From the NCBI RefSeq assembly GCF_003626535.1, contig NZ_RBAL01000013.1:1-64000 (forward strand): a stretch of 64,000 nucleotides of DNA. Direction: 5' to 3'. The translations under genes and the position numbers were made by a program. Each line of letters begins with the position of its first letter. Position 1 is the stretch's first letter. The notes under the pieces were generated by a model. That model was given only the letters and a program-made list of their open reading frames with translations. It was not told the DNA's origin and searched no databases. Positions 1 to 8,813 of the stretch are shown here, piece after piece. Origin of the DNA: Streptomyces hoynatensis (lineage in GTDB: Bacteria; Actinomycetota; Actinomycetes; Streptomycetales; Streptomycetaceae).

Positions 1-10
1 TCTCCGTGAA
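1..10 (-). rRNA. 5' end of a 16S rRNA gene (partial, cut by the window edge)
   Basis: Read on the minus strand, the window ends with CATTCACGGAGA. In Streptomyces this is the sequence just before and at the start of mature 16S rRNA, normally followed by GTTTGATCCTGGCTCAG. Only about ten bases of the gene would be inside the window. The leader upstream supports the call. The rRNA body itself is not visible, so this rests on recognising the junction. Confidence 0.65.
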
Positions 11-293
11 TGCTTCACGCGAGAATCCTCGCTAAAAATGAACTACTCAATCAATAAACTGGCATTGACGAGAATAGACACGCTGTTGAGTTCTCAAGGA
101 ACGGACCCTCACCGGGCTTCGTTCGGTATGCCCACTACTTTAGAACCAATCCCCGCCGGAAACCAAATCCAGCTCCCGCAGCACCTGTTCCGGACACACC
201 AAAACAGACCCTCACGGGCCGATCAGCCTTACAGTGGATTGCGCCCTTTCCGAGCGCTTGGGCAACGTTACGCGTTCGCCTGTGCGGCGTCAA
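11..293 (-). promoter_or_regulatory. rRNA operon leader and promoters
   Basis: This stretch is clearly less GC-rich than its surroundings and holds no convincing gene. On the minus strand, TTGACG (288-293) and TAACGT (265-270) are 17 bases apart, a good vegetative promoter. A second candidate is TTGGTT (161-166) with TAAAGT (137-142), spacer 18. At 86-97 the minus strand reads TTGAGAACTCAA, followed by CAGCGTG. This is the conserved element of actinobacterial rrn leaders, related to boxA antitermination signals. The distal promoter's -35 box overlaps the stop codon of the upstream phosphatase gene. Multiple rrn promoters are usual in Streptomyces. Confidence 0.7.
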
Positions 294-1942
294 CTTGAGA
301 CGGGGAGGGCGAACTCCGCCCAGACCGCCTTGCCGCCCTCGGGGAGTCTGCGGGCCCCCCACTCGGCCGCGATGGTGGCCACCACCGCGATCCCGCGGCC
401 CGCCTCGTCGGCCGGCTCGGCCTGCTGGCGGCGCGGCAGATGCTCGTCCCCGTCCGTGACCTCGACGATCAGCCGCCGGTCGGTCCTGCGCAGCCGCAGG
501 CCCAGCGGGGCGCGGCCGTGCTTGAGCGAGTTGGCGACCAGTTCGCTCGCGGCGAGGACGCCGAGTTCGCGCAGTTCCTCGGGGAAGCGCCAGCTGGCGA
601 GCACCCCGTCGGCGAAGGCGCGGGCGCGTGGGGCGGCTTCGACGCCGCCGAGCAGGTCGAGGGCCGCGCCGCGGAACAGGTCGGCCTCCTCGCCGTGCCG
701 CTCCGGGCAGGAGAGGACGAGGATCGCGACGTCGTCGTCGTGCTCCTCGGTGATGCCGAGCGCGCGCAGCAGCCGGCCGCAGATGATCTGCGGGCTGTCC
801 CCCGCGCCGGCCAGGGCGCGTTCGAGCGCGTCGAGCCCCTCGTCGATGTCGGCGTCGCGGCGTTCGACGAGGCCGTCGGTGTAGAGGACGGCGCTGGCAC
901 CCTGGCCGAAGGGGACGACGCCCGAGGCGTGGACCCAGCCGCCGGTGCCCAGCGGCGGGCCGGTGGGCTCGCCGACCCGGCGCACCGAGCCGTCCCGCTC
1001 CCTGATGAGGACGGGCAGGTGCCCGGCGGAGGCGTAGGTGAGGGTGCCCTCGTTGGGGTCGTATACGGCGTAGAGGCAGGTGGCGATCTGGCCGGGGTCG
1101 ATGTCGGAGGCGAGGCCGTCCAGGAGCTGGAGCACCTCGTGGGGCGGGAGGTCGAGCCTGGCGTAGGCGCGGACCGCGGTGCGCAGTTGCCCCATGACGG
1201 CGGCGGCCAGCACGCCGCGGCCCATGACGTCGCCGATGACGACGGCGGTGCGGCCGGCGCCGAGGGTGATCACGTCGTACCAGTCGCCGCCGACGGCCGC
1301 GTCGGTGCCGCCCGGCTGGTAGGTGGCGGCGACGCGCAGGTCGTCCGGCTGTTCGAGCTCCTGGGGGAGCAGGGTGCGCTGGAGGGTCACGGCGGCGGCG
1401 CGCTGCTTGCTCTCGCTCTCGCGCAGCCGCTCGGCCGAGACGACCTGGTCGGTGACGTCGGAGGCGAAGACGAGGACGCCGCGGGCCGGGGTGCGACGTT
1501 CCGGCACGGCGAGTTCGACGGGAGTGCAGGTGAACGTGAAGTAGCTCTCACGGGGGCGGCCGGGCACGCTGCGGGACTTGAGGGTGCGGGGGGTGCCGCT
1601 GCGCTGCACCTGGTCCATCAGCGGGAGCAGGCCGAGCTCGACGAGCTCGGTGAGGGCCTCGCGGGCGGGGGCGCCCGGGGCGCGTTCGCCGAAGAGCGCG
1701 GCGTAGGCGTCGTTGACGTAGGCCACGCGGTGATCGGGGCCGTGGACGACGGCGACGGGCGCGGGCACCTGGCCGAGCAGCTCGTGCACGGCGAGGGGTT
1801 CCACTCCGCGGGTGGGTGCCGGGCTCGGTGCCCGCTCCCGGTATTCGCCGCGGGCCGCCGGCACGCCGCCGGACTCGGCTCCGGTGGCGGCGTGGCGCCG
1901 CTGCGCTCCGGGCAGCCGGATACCCCAGCGCGTCAAATTCAC
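290..1942 (-). CDS. PAS domain SpoIIE-type serine phosphatase with RsbW-like ATPase domain
   Basis: This 550-residue protein has three modules in order: a PAS-like sensor (about residues 50-170, including the HRVAYVNDAY-type motif), a PP2C/SpoIIE phosphatase domain (about 205-410, with the GGDWYD and GDVMGRG metal-binding motifs) and a C-terminal HATPase_c domain like anti-sigma factor kinases (about 425-545, with ELVANSLKHG). Such proteins control stress or developmental sigma factors by dephosphorylating an anti-anti-sigma factor; the kinase-like domain may phosphorylate or sequester the same partner. No sigma or anti-sigma gene is adjacent. It lies just upstream of the rRNA operon on the same strand. 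Streptomyces genomes hold dozens of such proteins, so the specific pathway cannot be named. No signal peptide is seen, so it is cytoplasmic. Confidence 0.93.
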   Translation of the reverse strand: MNLTRWGIRLPGAQRRHAATGAESGGVPAARGEYRERAPSPAPTRGVEPLAVHELLGQVPAPVAVVHGPDHRVAYVNDAYAALFGERAPGAPAREALTELVELGLLPLMDQVQRSGTPRTLKSRSVPGRPRESYFTFTCTPVELAVPERRTPARGVLVFASDVTDQVVSAERLRESESKQRAAAVTLQRTLLPQELEQPDDLRVAATYQPGGTDAAVGGDWYDVITLGAGRTAVVIGDVMGRGVLAAAVMGQLRTAVRAYARLDLPPHEVLQLLDGLASDIDPGQIATCLYAVYDPNEGTLTYASAGHLPVLIRERDGSVRRVGEPTGPPLGTGGWVHASGVVPFGQGASAVLYTDGLVERRDADIDEGLDALERALAGAGDSPQIICGRLLRALGITEEHDDDVAILVLSCPERHGEEADLFRGAALDLLGGVEAAPRARAFADGVLASWRFPEELRELGVLAASELVANSLKHGRAPLGLRLRRTDRRLIVEVTDGDEHLPRRQQAEPADEAGRGIAVVATIAAEWGARRLPEGGKAVWAEFALPVSS

Positions 1943-2135
1943 AGCGTTCCGATCCGATTCGTGTCGCGTGGTGTACGGGGTCTTCGTGGTCTACGCCCAT
2001 CCCGCGCGGTTCGCAAGGTGTGGGGGGTGTGGGTGGGTCGCGCAGGTTTCGCGCGGGTTTCGGGCGGGTCCTGTCGTGCTCTTTCTCCACTCTTCGCCGA
2101 ACGCCGGTCCACCCATGGTCACATGGGGACCCGGC

Positions 2136-3524
2136 TCACCTGGCTTCCGGTTGCCCTCCGGCGCCGGCCGCGAGCTCGAACTCGGCCCGCGGGTGTTCCA
2201 GGGAGCCGAGTGAGACGATCTCACGTTTGAACAGTCCCGCAAGTGCCCATTCGGCGAGAACCCGGGCCTTTCGGTTGAAAGTGGGGACGCGTGAGAGGTG
2301 GTACACACGGTGGGCCAGCCACGCGGGGTAACCGCGCAGGCGGCGGCCGTAGATGCGGGCGACTCCCTTGTGCAGGCCGAGGGAGGCGACGGAGCCGGCG
2401 GACCGGTGGCGGTAGTCGGTCAGCGGCCTGCCGCGCCGCGCGGCGACGAGGTTGTCCGCGAGGCGGCGGGCCTGGCGCAGGGCGTGCTGCGCCTGGGGGG
2501 CGCACGGCGGCCACGCGCCGGTCGCCTCGTCCCGCTGTGCGGTGAGGTCGGGCACCGCGGCGGCGTCGCCCGCGGACCACACGTGCGGGACGCCCTCGAC
2601 GCGCAGGCCGGGGGTGCAGCGGACCCGGCCGCGGGCGTCGAGGGGGACGCCGCAGGAGGCGAGGACGGGGTTCGGCTTGACGCCGGCGGTCCAGACCAGG
2701 GTGCGGGTGGGGTAGCGGGAGCCGTCGCCGAGCACGGCGGTGCGGCCGGCGCAGGATTCGAGGCGGGTGTTCAGGCGCACGTCTATGTTGCGTCCGCGCA
2801 ACTCGCGCACCACGTACGTACCCATGCGCTCGCCCACCTCGGGGAGAATCCGGTCGGTCGCCTCGACCAGAATCCACTTCTGCTCTTCCGGGCGGATGTT
2901 GTGGTAGTAGCGGCAGGCGAAACGCGCCATGTCCTCCAGTTCGGCCAGCGCCTCGACGCCCGCGTAGCCGCCGCCGACGAAAACGAAGGTCAGGGCGGCG
3001 TCGCGGACCTCCGTGTCGCGGGTGGAGGAGGCGATGTCGAGCTGTTCCAGCACGTGGTTGCGCAGGCCGATGGCCTCCTCGACGGTCTTGAAACCGATGC
3101 CGTGCTCGGCGAGTCCCGGCACGGGAAGGGTGCGGGAGACGGAACCGGGGGCGAGCACCAGTTCGTCGTATGCGATCTCGGTGAGTTCCGCGCCGGACTC
3201 GGCGCCGGCGAGGGTGCGCACGGTGACGATGCGGCGTTCGGTGTCGACGGAGGTGGCCTCGCCGGGGACGAAGTGGCAGCGGGCGAGCACGCGGCGGAGC
3301 GGGACGACGACGTGCCGGGGCGAGAGGGACCCGGCGGCGGCCTCGGGCAGAAAGGGCTGGTAGGTCATGTACGGCTCGGGGCTGATCACCGTGATCCGGA
3401 CGTCGCCGCGCTTGAGCTCGCGCCTGAGTCGACGCTGGAGGCGATGCGCCGTGTAGAGACCGACATAGCCGCCGCCGATCACCACGATGTGCTCGGGTTG
3501 CTTCGTCACCCGTCCATGAGGCAC
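2136..3524 (-). CDS. type II NADH dehydrogenase (NAD(P)/FAD-dependent oxidoreductase)
   Basis: The protein opens with an FAD-binding Rossmann motif (VVIGGGYVGLYTA). A second nucleotide-binding motif near residue 180 (FVGGGYAGVEAL) should bind NADH. The sequence near residue 315 (VWSAGDAA) is the conserved second FAD contact of this fold. At about 460 residues it has the normal length of single-subunit, non-proton-pumping NADH dehydrogenases, which pass electrons from NADH to the quinone pool at the inner face of the membrane. The called start is GTG at 3524; a second in-frame GTG at 3509, giving MTKQPEH..., is equally likely. It is divergent from the AtrA-like TetR gene, the same arrangement I recall for SCO4119 and AtrA in S. 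coelicolor. Confidence 0.92.
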   Translation of the reverse strand: MPHGRVTKQPEHIVVIGGGYVGLYTAHRLQRRLRRELKRGDVRITVISPEPYMTYQPFLPEAAAGSLSPRHVVVPLRRVLARCHFVPGEATSVDTERRIVTVRTLAGAESGAELTEIAYDELVLAPGSVSRTLPVPGLAEHGIGFKTVEEAIGLRNHVLEQLDIASSTRDTEVRDAALTFVFVGGGYAGVEALAELEDMARFACRYYHNIRPEEQKWILVEATDRILPEVGERMGTYVVRELRGRNIDVRLNTRLESCAGRTAVLGDGSRYPTRTLVWTAGVKPNPVLASCGVPLDARGRVRCTPGLRVEGVPHVWSAGDAAAVPDLTAQRDEATGAWPPCAPQAQHALRQARRLADNLVAARRGRPLTDYRHRSAGSVASLGLHKGVARIYGRRLRGYPAWLAHRVYHLSRVPTFNRKARVLAEWALAGLFKREIVSLGSLEHPRAEFELAAGAGGQPEAR

Positions 3525-3869
3525 CCGCGGGCGCGGATTTGTCCACAGGTCGGCAGCGGTCGCTGCTCCGTTCGGGGGCGCGAGGCGGGCGGGGTGCGCG
3601 GCCGTTCGTTCCCGGTGCCGCCGGGTGGTCCGGCGCGCGTCCCGCGGGGTGGGGCCGGGCGGTCACGCCTTCTCACTGTCAGAGGGCTCAACTATGTTCG
3701 TACTCGCGACCACGGGCGGTACCGCCGCTCCTCCGGCTGACGGGTGGGGCGGTCTTTCGGGAAACGGTTCGGGGCACGGGGGAAAAGTAGTATGCGTATT
3801 CAGGGGTCAGGAAGTCCGCGGAAAGCAGCGGGTCATCGGGAGGCCGCCCTGCCGAAGGGGCGGTGTGCC
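3525..3869. other. intergenic region between divergent ndh-like and atrA-like genes
   Basis: About 345 bases separate the NADH dehydrogenase start from the chosen TetR start. The TetR reading frame stays open leftwards to about 3744, but the codons there look non-coding. The region should hold promoters for both genes and is the natural place for TetR autoregulation. I could not identify a convincing operator palindrome. Confidence 0.5.
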
Positions 3870-4694
3870 GTGGGTGGAAATGCGGTGGGAAAGGCGACGT
3901 CTTTGCGGGTGGACGCGCAGCGCAATCTGCGGCACGTGCTGAGCGCGGCGCGCGACGTGTTCGGGGAGCAGGGGTACGGGGCCCCGATGGAGGAGGTGGC
4001 GCGCCGGGCGCGGGTCGGCGTCGGGACGGTGTACCGCCGCTTTCCGAACAAGGAGGCGCTGGTGCGGTACATAGCGGAGGAGGAGACGCAGCGGCTGACG
4101 GCGAGGGCGCGGGAGGCGCTGGCCCTCGACGAGGAGCCGTGGGGGGCGCTGGAGGATTTCGTGCAGCGTTCCGCGGCGGGTGGCGCGGGGCGGTTGCTGC
4201 CGCCGGAGCTGCTGGTGGCGAGTGCCTCCGCCGGGGCGCAGGAGCGGGTGCCGCGGCAGCGGGGGGCGGCGCCGGGCGGGGGCGGCGAGGCGGAGTCCGG
4301 GGCCGGGGCGGGATCGGCCGGGCCGGCGGGTGCGGGCGGGGGGCCGCAGGAGCCGGCGGGTGCGGCCGGGGGCGGGGCTTCGGAGCGCCCGGCGGGGTGT
4401 GCGGCGGAGAGTGCGGCGGGAAACAGCGAGGCCGCCGAGGGGGAGGCGGGGGCCGAGGGTGCCGGTGCCGGGGAGGCGGCCGGCGGGGGTGCGCGCGAGC
4501 TGCTGTCCGCGGTCGGGCAGCTGGTGGAACGGACGCGGGCGGCGGGACAGTTGCGCCCGGACGTGACGGTGGCGGACCTGATGCTGGTGATAGCGACGAC
4601 GCCGCCGCGGATCGACGATCCGGCGCGGCAGACGGCGGTCGGCGGGCGCCTGCTGCAGATTCTGCTCCAGGGGTTGCGTTCGGAAAGGTGCTGA
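3870..4694 (+). CDS. atrA: TetR-family transcriptional regulator, probable AtrA orthologue
   Basis: An N-terminal TetR helix-turn-helix is clear at about residues 15-62 (VLSAARDVFGEQGYGAPMEE, then GVGTVYRRFPNKEALV). AtrA is a global activator in Streptomyces; in S. coelicolor it activates actII-ORF4 and nagE2. The identification rests on the N-terminal sequence and on the divergent NADH dehydrogenase neighbour, not on an alignment. I chose the GTG at 3870 because GAAGGGG (3854-3860) lies nine bases upstream; an ATG at 3792 would add 26 residues that look non-coding. The ligand-binding half carries an unusual Gly/Ala/Glu-rich insertion of roughly 70 residues (about 4250-4490), making the protein 274 residues, long for a TetR regulator. 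The last 60 residues return to normal TetR-like sequence. Confidence 0.82.
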   Translation: MGGNAVGKATSLRVDAQRNLRHVLSAARDVFGEQGYGAPMEEVARRARVGVGTVYRRFPNKEALVRYIAEEETQRLTARAREALALDEEPWGALEDFVQRSAAGGAGRLLPPELLVASASAGAQERVPRQRGAAPGGGGEAESGAGAGSAGPAGAGGGPQEPAGAAGGGASERPAGCAAESAAGNSEAAEGEAGAEGAGAGEAAGGGARELLSAVGQLVERTRAAGQLRPDVTVADLMLVIATTPPRIDDPARQTAVGGRLLQILLQGLRSERC

Positions 4695-4764
4695 GCGCCT
4701 TCCGTGGTCCTCCGCGGCCGTGGGGGCGGTGGGGCGTTGCCCGGCCGGGCCGCGGTGCGGTTCC

Positions 4765-7700
4765 TCAGGGGCGTGCTCGCGGGGTGCGCTCCTGGCGGGC
4801 GGGGCCTGCGGGCGGGAGCGCGTCGAGCAGCGAGTCGAGGAGCGCGAGCCCGCCCTCGGGGTCGAGCGACCGGGCCGCGGCGGCGGGGGCATCGGCCGTG
4901 TCCCGGCGCAGCGTGGCGATCTCGCGCCGCTCCGGGGCCGTCAGCGAGGCGGCGCTCCGCGGGGCGAGGGCGGCGCCGAGCAGGCGCGCGGCCTCCTCCT
5001 TCCTTCCCGCGTGCCGGGCGGCGGTGGCGGCGGCGAGCGTGACGGAGGAGATCAGGGCGGCGGAGCAGCCGGTGGTCAGGGCGGCGTGCAGGGCGTCGCG
5101 GGCCTCGGTCACGGCCTGCCGCGGGTCGCCGTCCTCGGCGGCGAGCAGCCGGGCGGTGAGGGCGCCGCAGGCGACCTCGAGGGTCGGCGGCGGGGTGGCC
5201 CGCTTGGCGTGCCGCAGGGCCAGGGCCCGCAGGGCGCGGGCCCTGGCGAGGGCGCCGCGGTCCAGGGCGATGGCGGCGCCGGTGAGGTGGGCGATGCTCA
5301 GCACGTCCTGGCTGCCGAGGCGTTCCGCGTCGCCGAGCGCCCGTTCCAGCAGCTTCTCGGCCCGGTCGAGGTCGTCGGCGTAGAAGGCCACCTCGGCCAT
5401 GCGCACGGTGAAGAAGGGCACCTCCGCGTCGGCGCCGATCTCCTCGGCGACCCGGATGGCCTCCTCGAACTCCCTCCTGGCGACGTCGAAGTCGCCGCGG
5501 GCGATCTCGGTGGCGGCCCGGACGCCGTGCACCTCGCAGCTGAGCCAGCGGTCGCCGACGTGCCGCGCCAGCCGTTCCAGCTCGGGGAGGTCGGCCGCGG
5601 CGTCCTCGACGGTGCCGGCGGCCGCGGCGGCGCCCGGCACGTCGAAGCGCAGGTGGGTGCGGAAGAGCAGGAGGACGGCCAGCTCCCAGGGGCCGCCGAG
5701 TTCGCGGCAGCGGGCGACGGCGCGGTCCATCTCCCGCAGCCCGGCCGGGTAGCCGCCGCTGATCAGCGCGGTGAACGGCCACAGCAGGCCGGGGAAGCGG
5801 ACGCTCTGCGGCACCGGGGAGCGGCCGAAGGCGGCGGTGACGCGGCGGGCGTAGCTGGTGAGCGGGCCGAGGCTCGGCTCCCGCTCCTCCCGGCCGGTCT
5901 CCTGGCGCAGGAAGTAGGCGAGCAGGCGCAGTTCGAGCCGGCGCAGGTAGGCGGGGCCGGTGGGCGAGGGGTCGTGCTCGCCGAAGGGCGCGTGGTCGAG
6001 GGCGGCCTCCGGGTCGAGGGCGAGGGCGCCTTCGATCCAGCTCACCGCCTCCTCGCGGTGGTTGCGCAGGAACCAGAACCAGCCCAGGGAGAGGATGAGG
6101 CGGCTCGCGGTGTCCAGGTCGGCCTCGTCCAGGGAGCGGCGCAGGGCGGCCCTGATGTTGTCGAGGTCCGCCTCGATGCGGGCGAACCAGCGCAGTTGCC
6201 CCGCGGTGCGCAGCCGGGGGGCCGCGTGGTCGAGGAAGGCGAGGATCTGCTCCGTGTGCCGGCGGCGGGTGGCCGCGAGTTCGGCCGCCTCGGCGGCGGC
6301 GCGCGCGGCGGCGTACTCGTGGATGGTCTCCAGCATGCGGTAGCGGACCCCCGAATCGGCCCCGGAATCGGCCCCCGCGCCGGCCCCGGGGCCGCCCTCC
6401 GTGCCGGGTGCTGGCCGGAACTCTTCGCGCGCCTCTTCGAGTGCCACCGCGTCGCCGGGTCCGGAGGGGGGCGCGCCGGGGCGCACGGCCGGGGCCGCGG
6501 GGGGCCTGCCGGGTGCCGCGGGGCGGGTTTCCCGGGTGGTTGACCGGTGGTGCGCGCCCGGCGCGCGACTTTCGCCGCGCGCGCCGTTCGCGCCGTTCGC
6601 CTCCCGCCCGTTCGCCTCCGCCGGCCCGTGCGCCTCTTGGGCCCGGTGCGCCTCGGGCGACCCGGCGCCGGGGTGCGGCGGGCCCGGGCTGGGGCCCGGG
6701 GTCGGCTGGACGGCGACCAGGAGGGACTTGTCGACGAGGGCGGCGAGCAGGCCGAGGACGTCCTCGCGGCGGACCGACTCGCCGTCGGCGCAGACCCGTT
6801 CCGCCGCGCCCAGGGTGCAGCCGCCCTGGAAGACGGAGAGGCGGCGCAGCACGGTCCGCTCGGGCGGGGAGAGGAGGTCCCAGGACCAGTCGACGACCGC
6901 CCGCAGGGTCTGCTGCCGGGGGAGCACCGTCCTGCTGCCGCTGGTCAGCAGGCGGAAGCGGTCGTCGAGCCGGTCGGCGATCTGCCGCGGGGTGAGGGAG
7001 CGCAGCCTGGCCGCGGCCAGTTCGATGGCGAGCGGCAGCCCGTCGAGGCGGCGGCAGATCTCGGCGACGGCGGGCGCGTCGAGGGCCGGGTCGAAGTCGC
7101 GGCGGGCCGCGGTGCCGCGTTCGGCGAAGAGCCGGTGGGCGGGTCCGGGCGGCAAGGGCTCGACGGGGCGCACGAGTTCCCCCGGGACGCCGAGCGGTTC
7201 GCGGCTCGTGGCCAGGACGGTCAGCCGGGGGCAGTGGGTGAGCAGCGTCTCGGCGAGGGTGGCGGCGGCCGCGACGAGGTGTTCGCAGTTGTCGAGGAGG
7301 AGCAGCAGCCGCCGCCCCGAGCAGTGGTCGAGGAGCCTGCCGGTCAGCCCGGAGTGGTCCTGGGCGCCGGTGAGCACGGTGGTGTCGCGGCGGCCGAGGG
7401 CGGCGAGCACCGCGCCGGGCACGGCCGCCGGGTGGTCGAGGGGGGCGAGTTCGGCGAGCCAGACGCCGTCGGGGTACGCGGCGGCGGCCGCCGCGGCGGC
7501 GTGCTCGGCGAGGCGGGTCTTGCCCGAGCCGCCCGGGCCGGTGAGGGTGATCAGCCGGGCCTGGCCGAGGTCGGCGCGCAGCGCGGCGAGTTCGCGGGCG
7601 CGGCCGACGAAGCTGGTCAGCCGGGGGCGGAGGTTGCCGACCCGCCCCGGGGGCGGCTCCTGCTCCGCCGGGGCGGCGAGCAACTCGGCGTGCAGGGCGC

Positions 7701-8400
7701 GCAGTTCGCGGCCGGGCTCGGTGCCGAGCCGTTCGGCGAGCGTGTGCCTGGCCGCCGCGTAGGCGGCGAGGGCCTCGGCGGGGCGCCCCGCGGCGCGCAG
7801 GGCGCGGAGGTGGAGCGCGCGTATCGGCTCGTCGAGCGGGTGGGCGGCGGCCAGTTCGGCGAGTTCGGGCAGCAGGGCCTCGGCGGGGCCGCGGGCGAGG
7901 TCGGCGGCGAGGCGGTGGCGCAGCGCGGCGAACCGTTCCGCCTCGGGGCGCGCGGCGGCCCGCCCGCGGCCCGGCAGGTCGGCGAGGGCCGGGCCACGCC
8001 ACAGGGCGAGGGCGGCGCGCAGGTGCGCGGCCGCGGCGGCGTGGTCGCCCGCGGCGGCGGCGCGCTCCCCGGCCGCGGCGAGGCGGCGGAAGCGGAAGAG
8101 GTCGACCTCCTCCTCGGGGGCGGCGACGCGCAGCCGGTAGCCGCCGGGCCCGGAGAGGACGCGGCCGTGGCCGAGGGCGCGGCGCAGGCGGCCGACGAGC
8201 GCCTGGAGGGCGGCGCGGGCGTCGCCCGGCGGCTCCTCGGCCCAGATCTCGTCGATCAGCCGCTCGGCGGGCACGAACGTCGCGCGGTCGGCGCGCAGCG
8301 CCAGCGCGGCGAGGAGGGCGCGCAGGCGCGCCCCGCCGAGCGCCACGGGGCGCCCCTCGGCGTCCCGCGCCTCGGTCCCGCCGAGAATCAGATACCGCAC
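4765..8400 (-). CDS. AfsR/SARP-like regulator: BTAD domain plus NB-ARC-type ATPase
   Basis: The first 240 residues match a winged-helix DNA-binding domain followed by a bacterial transcriptional activation domain, as in SARP regulators of antibiotic clusters. A P-loop (GPGGSGKTRLAEH, near residue 290) starts an NB-ARC/AP-ATPase module with LLLLDNCEH as the Walker B region near 365. The C-terminal 500 residues are alpha-helical, TPR-like repeats. The layout matches AfsR and related LuxR-like ATPases, with ATP binding controlling DNA binding. A low-complexity segment rich in Pro, Gly, Ala and Glu (about residues 565-690) separates the ATPase from the helical part. The GTG start at 8400 follows GGGGGA with almost no spacing, so it is uncertain. 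It is convergent with the atrA-like gene. No biosynthetic cluster is adjacent, so a pathway-specific role is not supported. Confidence 0.9.
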   Translation of the reverse strand: MRYLILGGTEARDAEGRPVALGGARLRALLAALALRADRATFVPAERLIDEIWAEEPPGDARAALQALVGRLRRALGHGRVLSGPGGYRLRVAAPEEEVDLFRFRRLAAAGERAAAAGDHAAAAAHLRAALALWRGPALADLPGRGRAAARPEAERFAALRHRLAADLARGPAEALLPELAELAAAHPLDEPIRALHLRALRAAGRPAEALAAYAAARHTLAERLGTEPGRELRALHAELLAAPAEQEPPPGRVGNLRPRLTSFVGRARELAALRADLGQARLITLTGPGGSGKTRLAEHAAAAAAAAYPDGVWLAELAPLDHPAAVPGAVLAALGRRDTTVLTGAQDHSGLTGRLLDHCSGRRLLLLLDNCEHLVAAAATLAETLLTHCPRLTVLATSREPLGVPGELVRPVEPLPPGPAHRLFAERGTAARRDFDPALDAPAVAEICRRLDGLPLAIELAAARLRSLTPRQIADRLDDRFRLLTSGSRTVLPRQQTLRAVVDWSWDLLSPPERTVLRRLSVFQGGCTLGAAERVCADGESVRREDVLGLLAALVDKSLLVAVQPTPGPSPGPPHPGAGSPEAHRAQEAHGPAEANGREANGANGARGESRAPGAHHRSTTRETRPAAPGRPPAAPAVRPGAPPSGPGDAVALEEAREEFRPAPGTEGGPGAGAGADSGADSGVRYRMLETIHEYAAARAAAEAAELAATRRRHTEQILAFLDHAAPRLRTAGQLRWFARIEADLDNIRAALRRSLDEADLDTASRLILSLGWFWFLRNHREEAVSWIEGALALDPEAALDHAPFGEHDPSPTGPAYLRRLELRLLAYFLRQETGREEREPSLGPLTSYARRVTAAFGRSPVPQSVRFPGLLWPFTALISGGYPAGLREMDRAVARCRELGGPWELAVLLLFRTHLRFDVPGAAAAAGTVEDAAADLPELERLARHVGDRWLSCEVHGVRAATEIARGDFDVARREFEEAIRVAEEIGADAEVPFFTVRMAEVAFYADDLDRAEKLLERALGDAERLGSQDVLSIAHLTGAAIALDRGALARARALRALALRHAKRATPPPTLEVACGALTARLLAAEDGDPRQAVTEARDALHAALTTGCSAALISSVTLAAATAARHAGRKEEAARLLGAALAPRSAASLTAPERREIATLRRDTADAPAAAARSLDPEGGLALLDSLLDALPPAGPARQERTPRARP

Positions 8401-8813
8401 TCCCCCATTGTCGCCACCCGCGCCCGCCGGTTCCCCCCGCCCGCCGCCCCCTTCCCCGGCGCCGCCCCGCCCCGGGCCACGCCGCCGCGCGCGGGCGGCG
8501 CGGGGGAGCGGGCCGGGGGGAGCGGGCCGGGGGAGCGGCGCGAGAGGCGGAACGAGGCGGCCCGGGAGGCGGGTTGCGGGCGCGTGAAGCGGCGGCCGTG
8601 GGCGGGGGAAGGCGGAGCGAGCCGGATCGTGGCCGCCCGGGAGACGGGCGCGGGCCGGGAGACGGGCGCGGGCCGGAAGACGGGCGCGGGCCGGAAGAGG
8701 GCGCGGCGGGGCGGGTCAGCGGGGGGTGGTGCGGGGGGAAACGGGTGGATCACGGTGCGCCGGGGTGCGCCGGGGCGGTGCGGTGCGGGGCCGGAGGAGG
8801 TGGGGCCGGGCGG
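8401..8813. other. gene-free GC-rich gap upstream of the AfsR-like gene
   Basis: No reading frame here has convincing codon use; the longest minus-strand frame is Arg/Pro/Ala low-complexity sequence. It contains an 18-base tandem repeat (listed separately). The AfsR-like promoter should lie here, but I see no clear -35/-10 pair. Confidence 0.5.
8641..8709. repeat. 18-bp tandem repeat, three copies plus a partial fourth
   Basis: The unit GAGACGGGCGCGGGCCGG occurs at 8641-8658 and 8659-8676, then with one change at 8677-8694, then partially to 8709. It lies in the gap upstream of the AfsR-like gene. The unit is 18 bases, a multiple of three, but no credible protein is encoded. Confidence 0.85.

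Noticed and set aside
38..298. Plus-strand open frame of 86 residues at the left edge
   Set aside because: The sequence is the rRNA operon leader read backwards, with promoter motifs; codon use is not gene-like.
440..2230. Long plus-strand open frame opposite the SpoIIE phosphatase
   Set aside because: It is Gly/Ala/Val/Glu-rich shadow sequence of a well-supported minus-strand gene.
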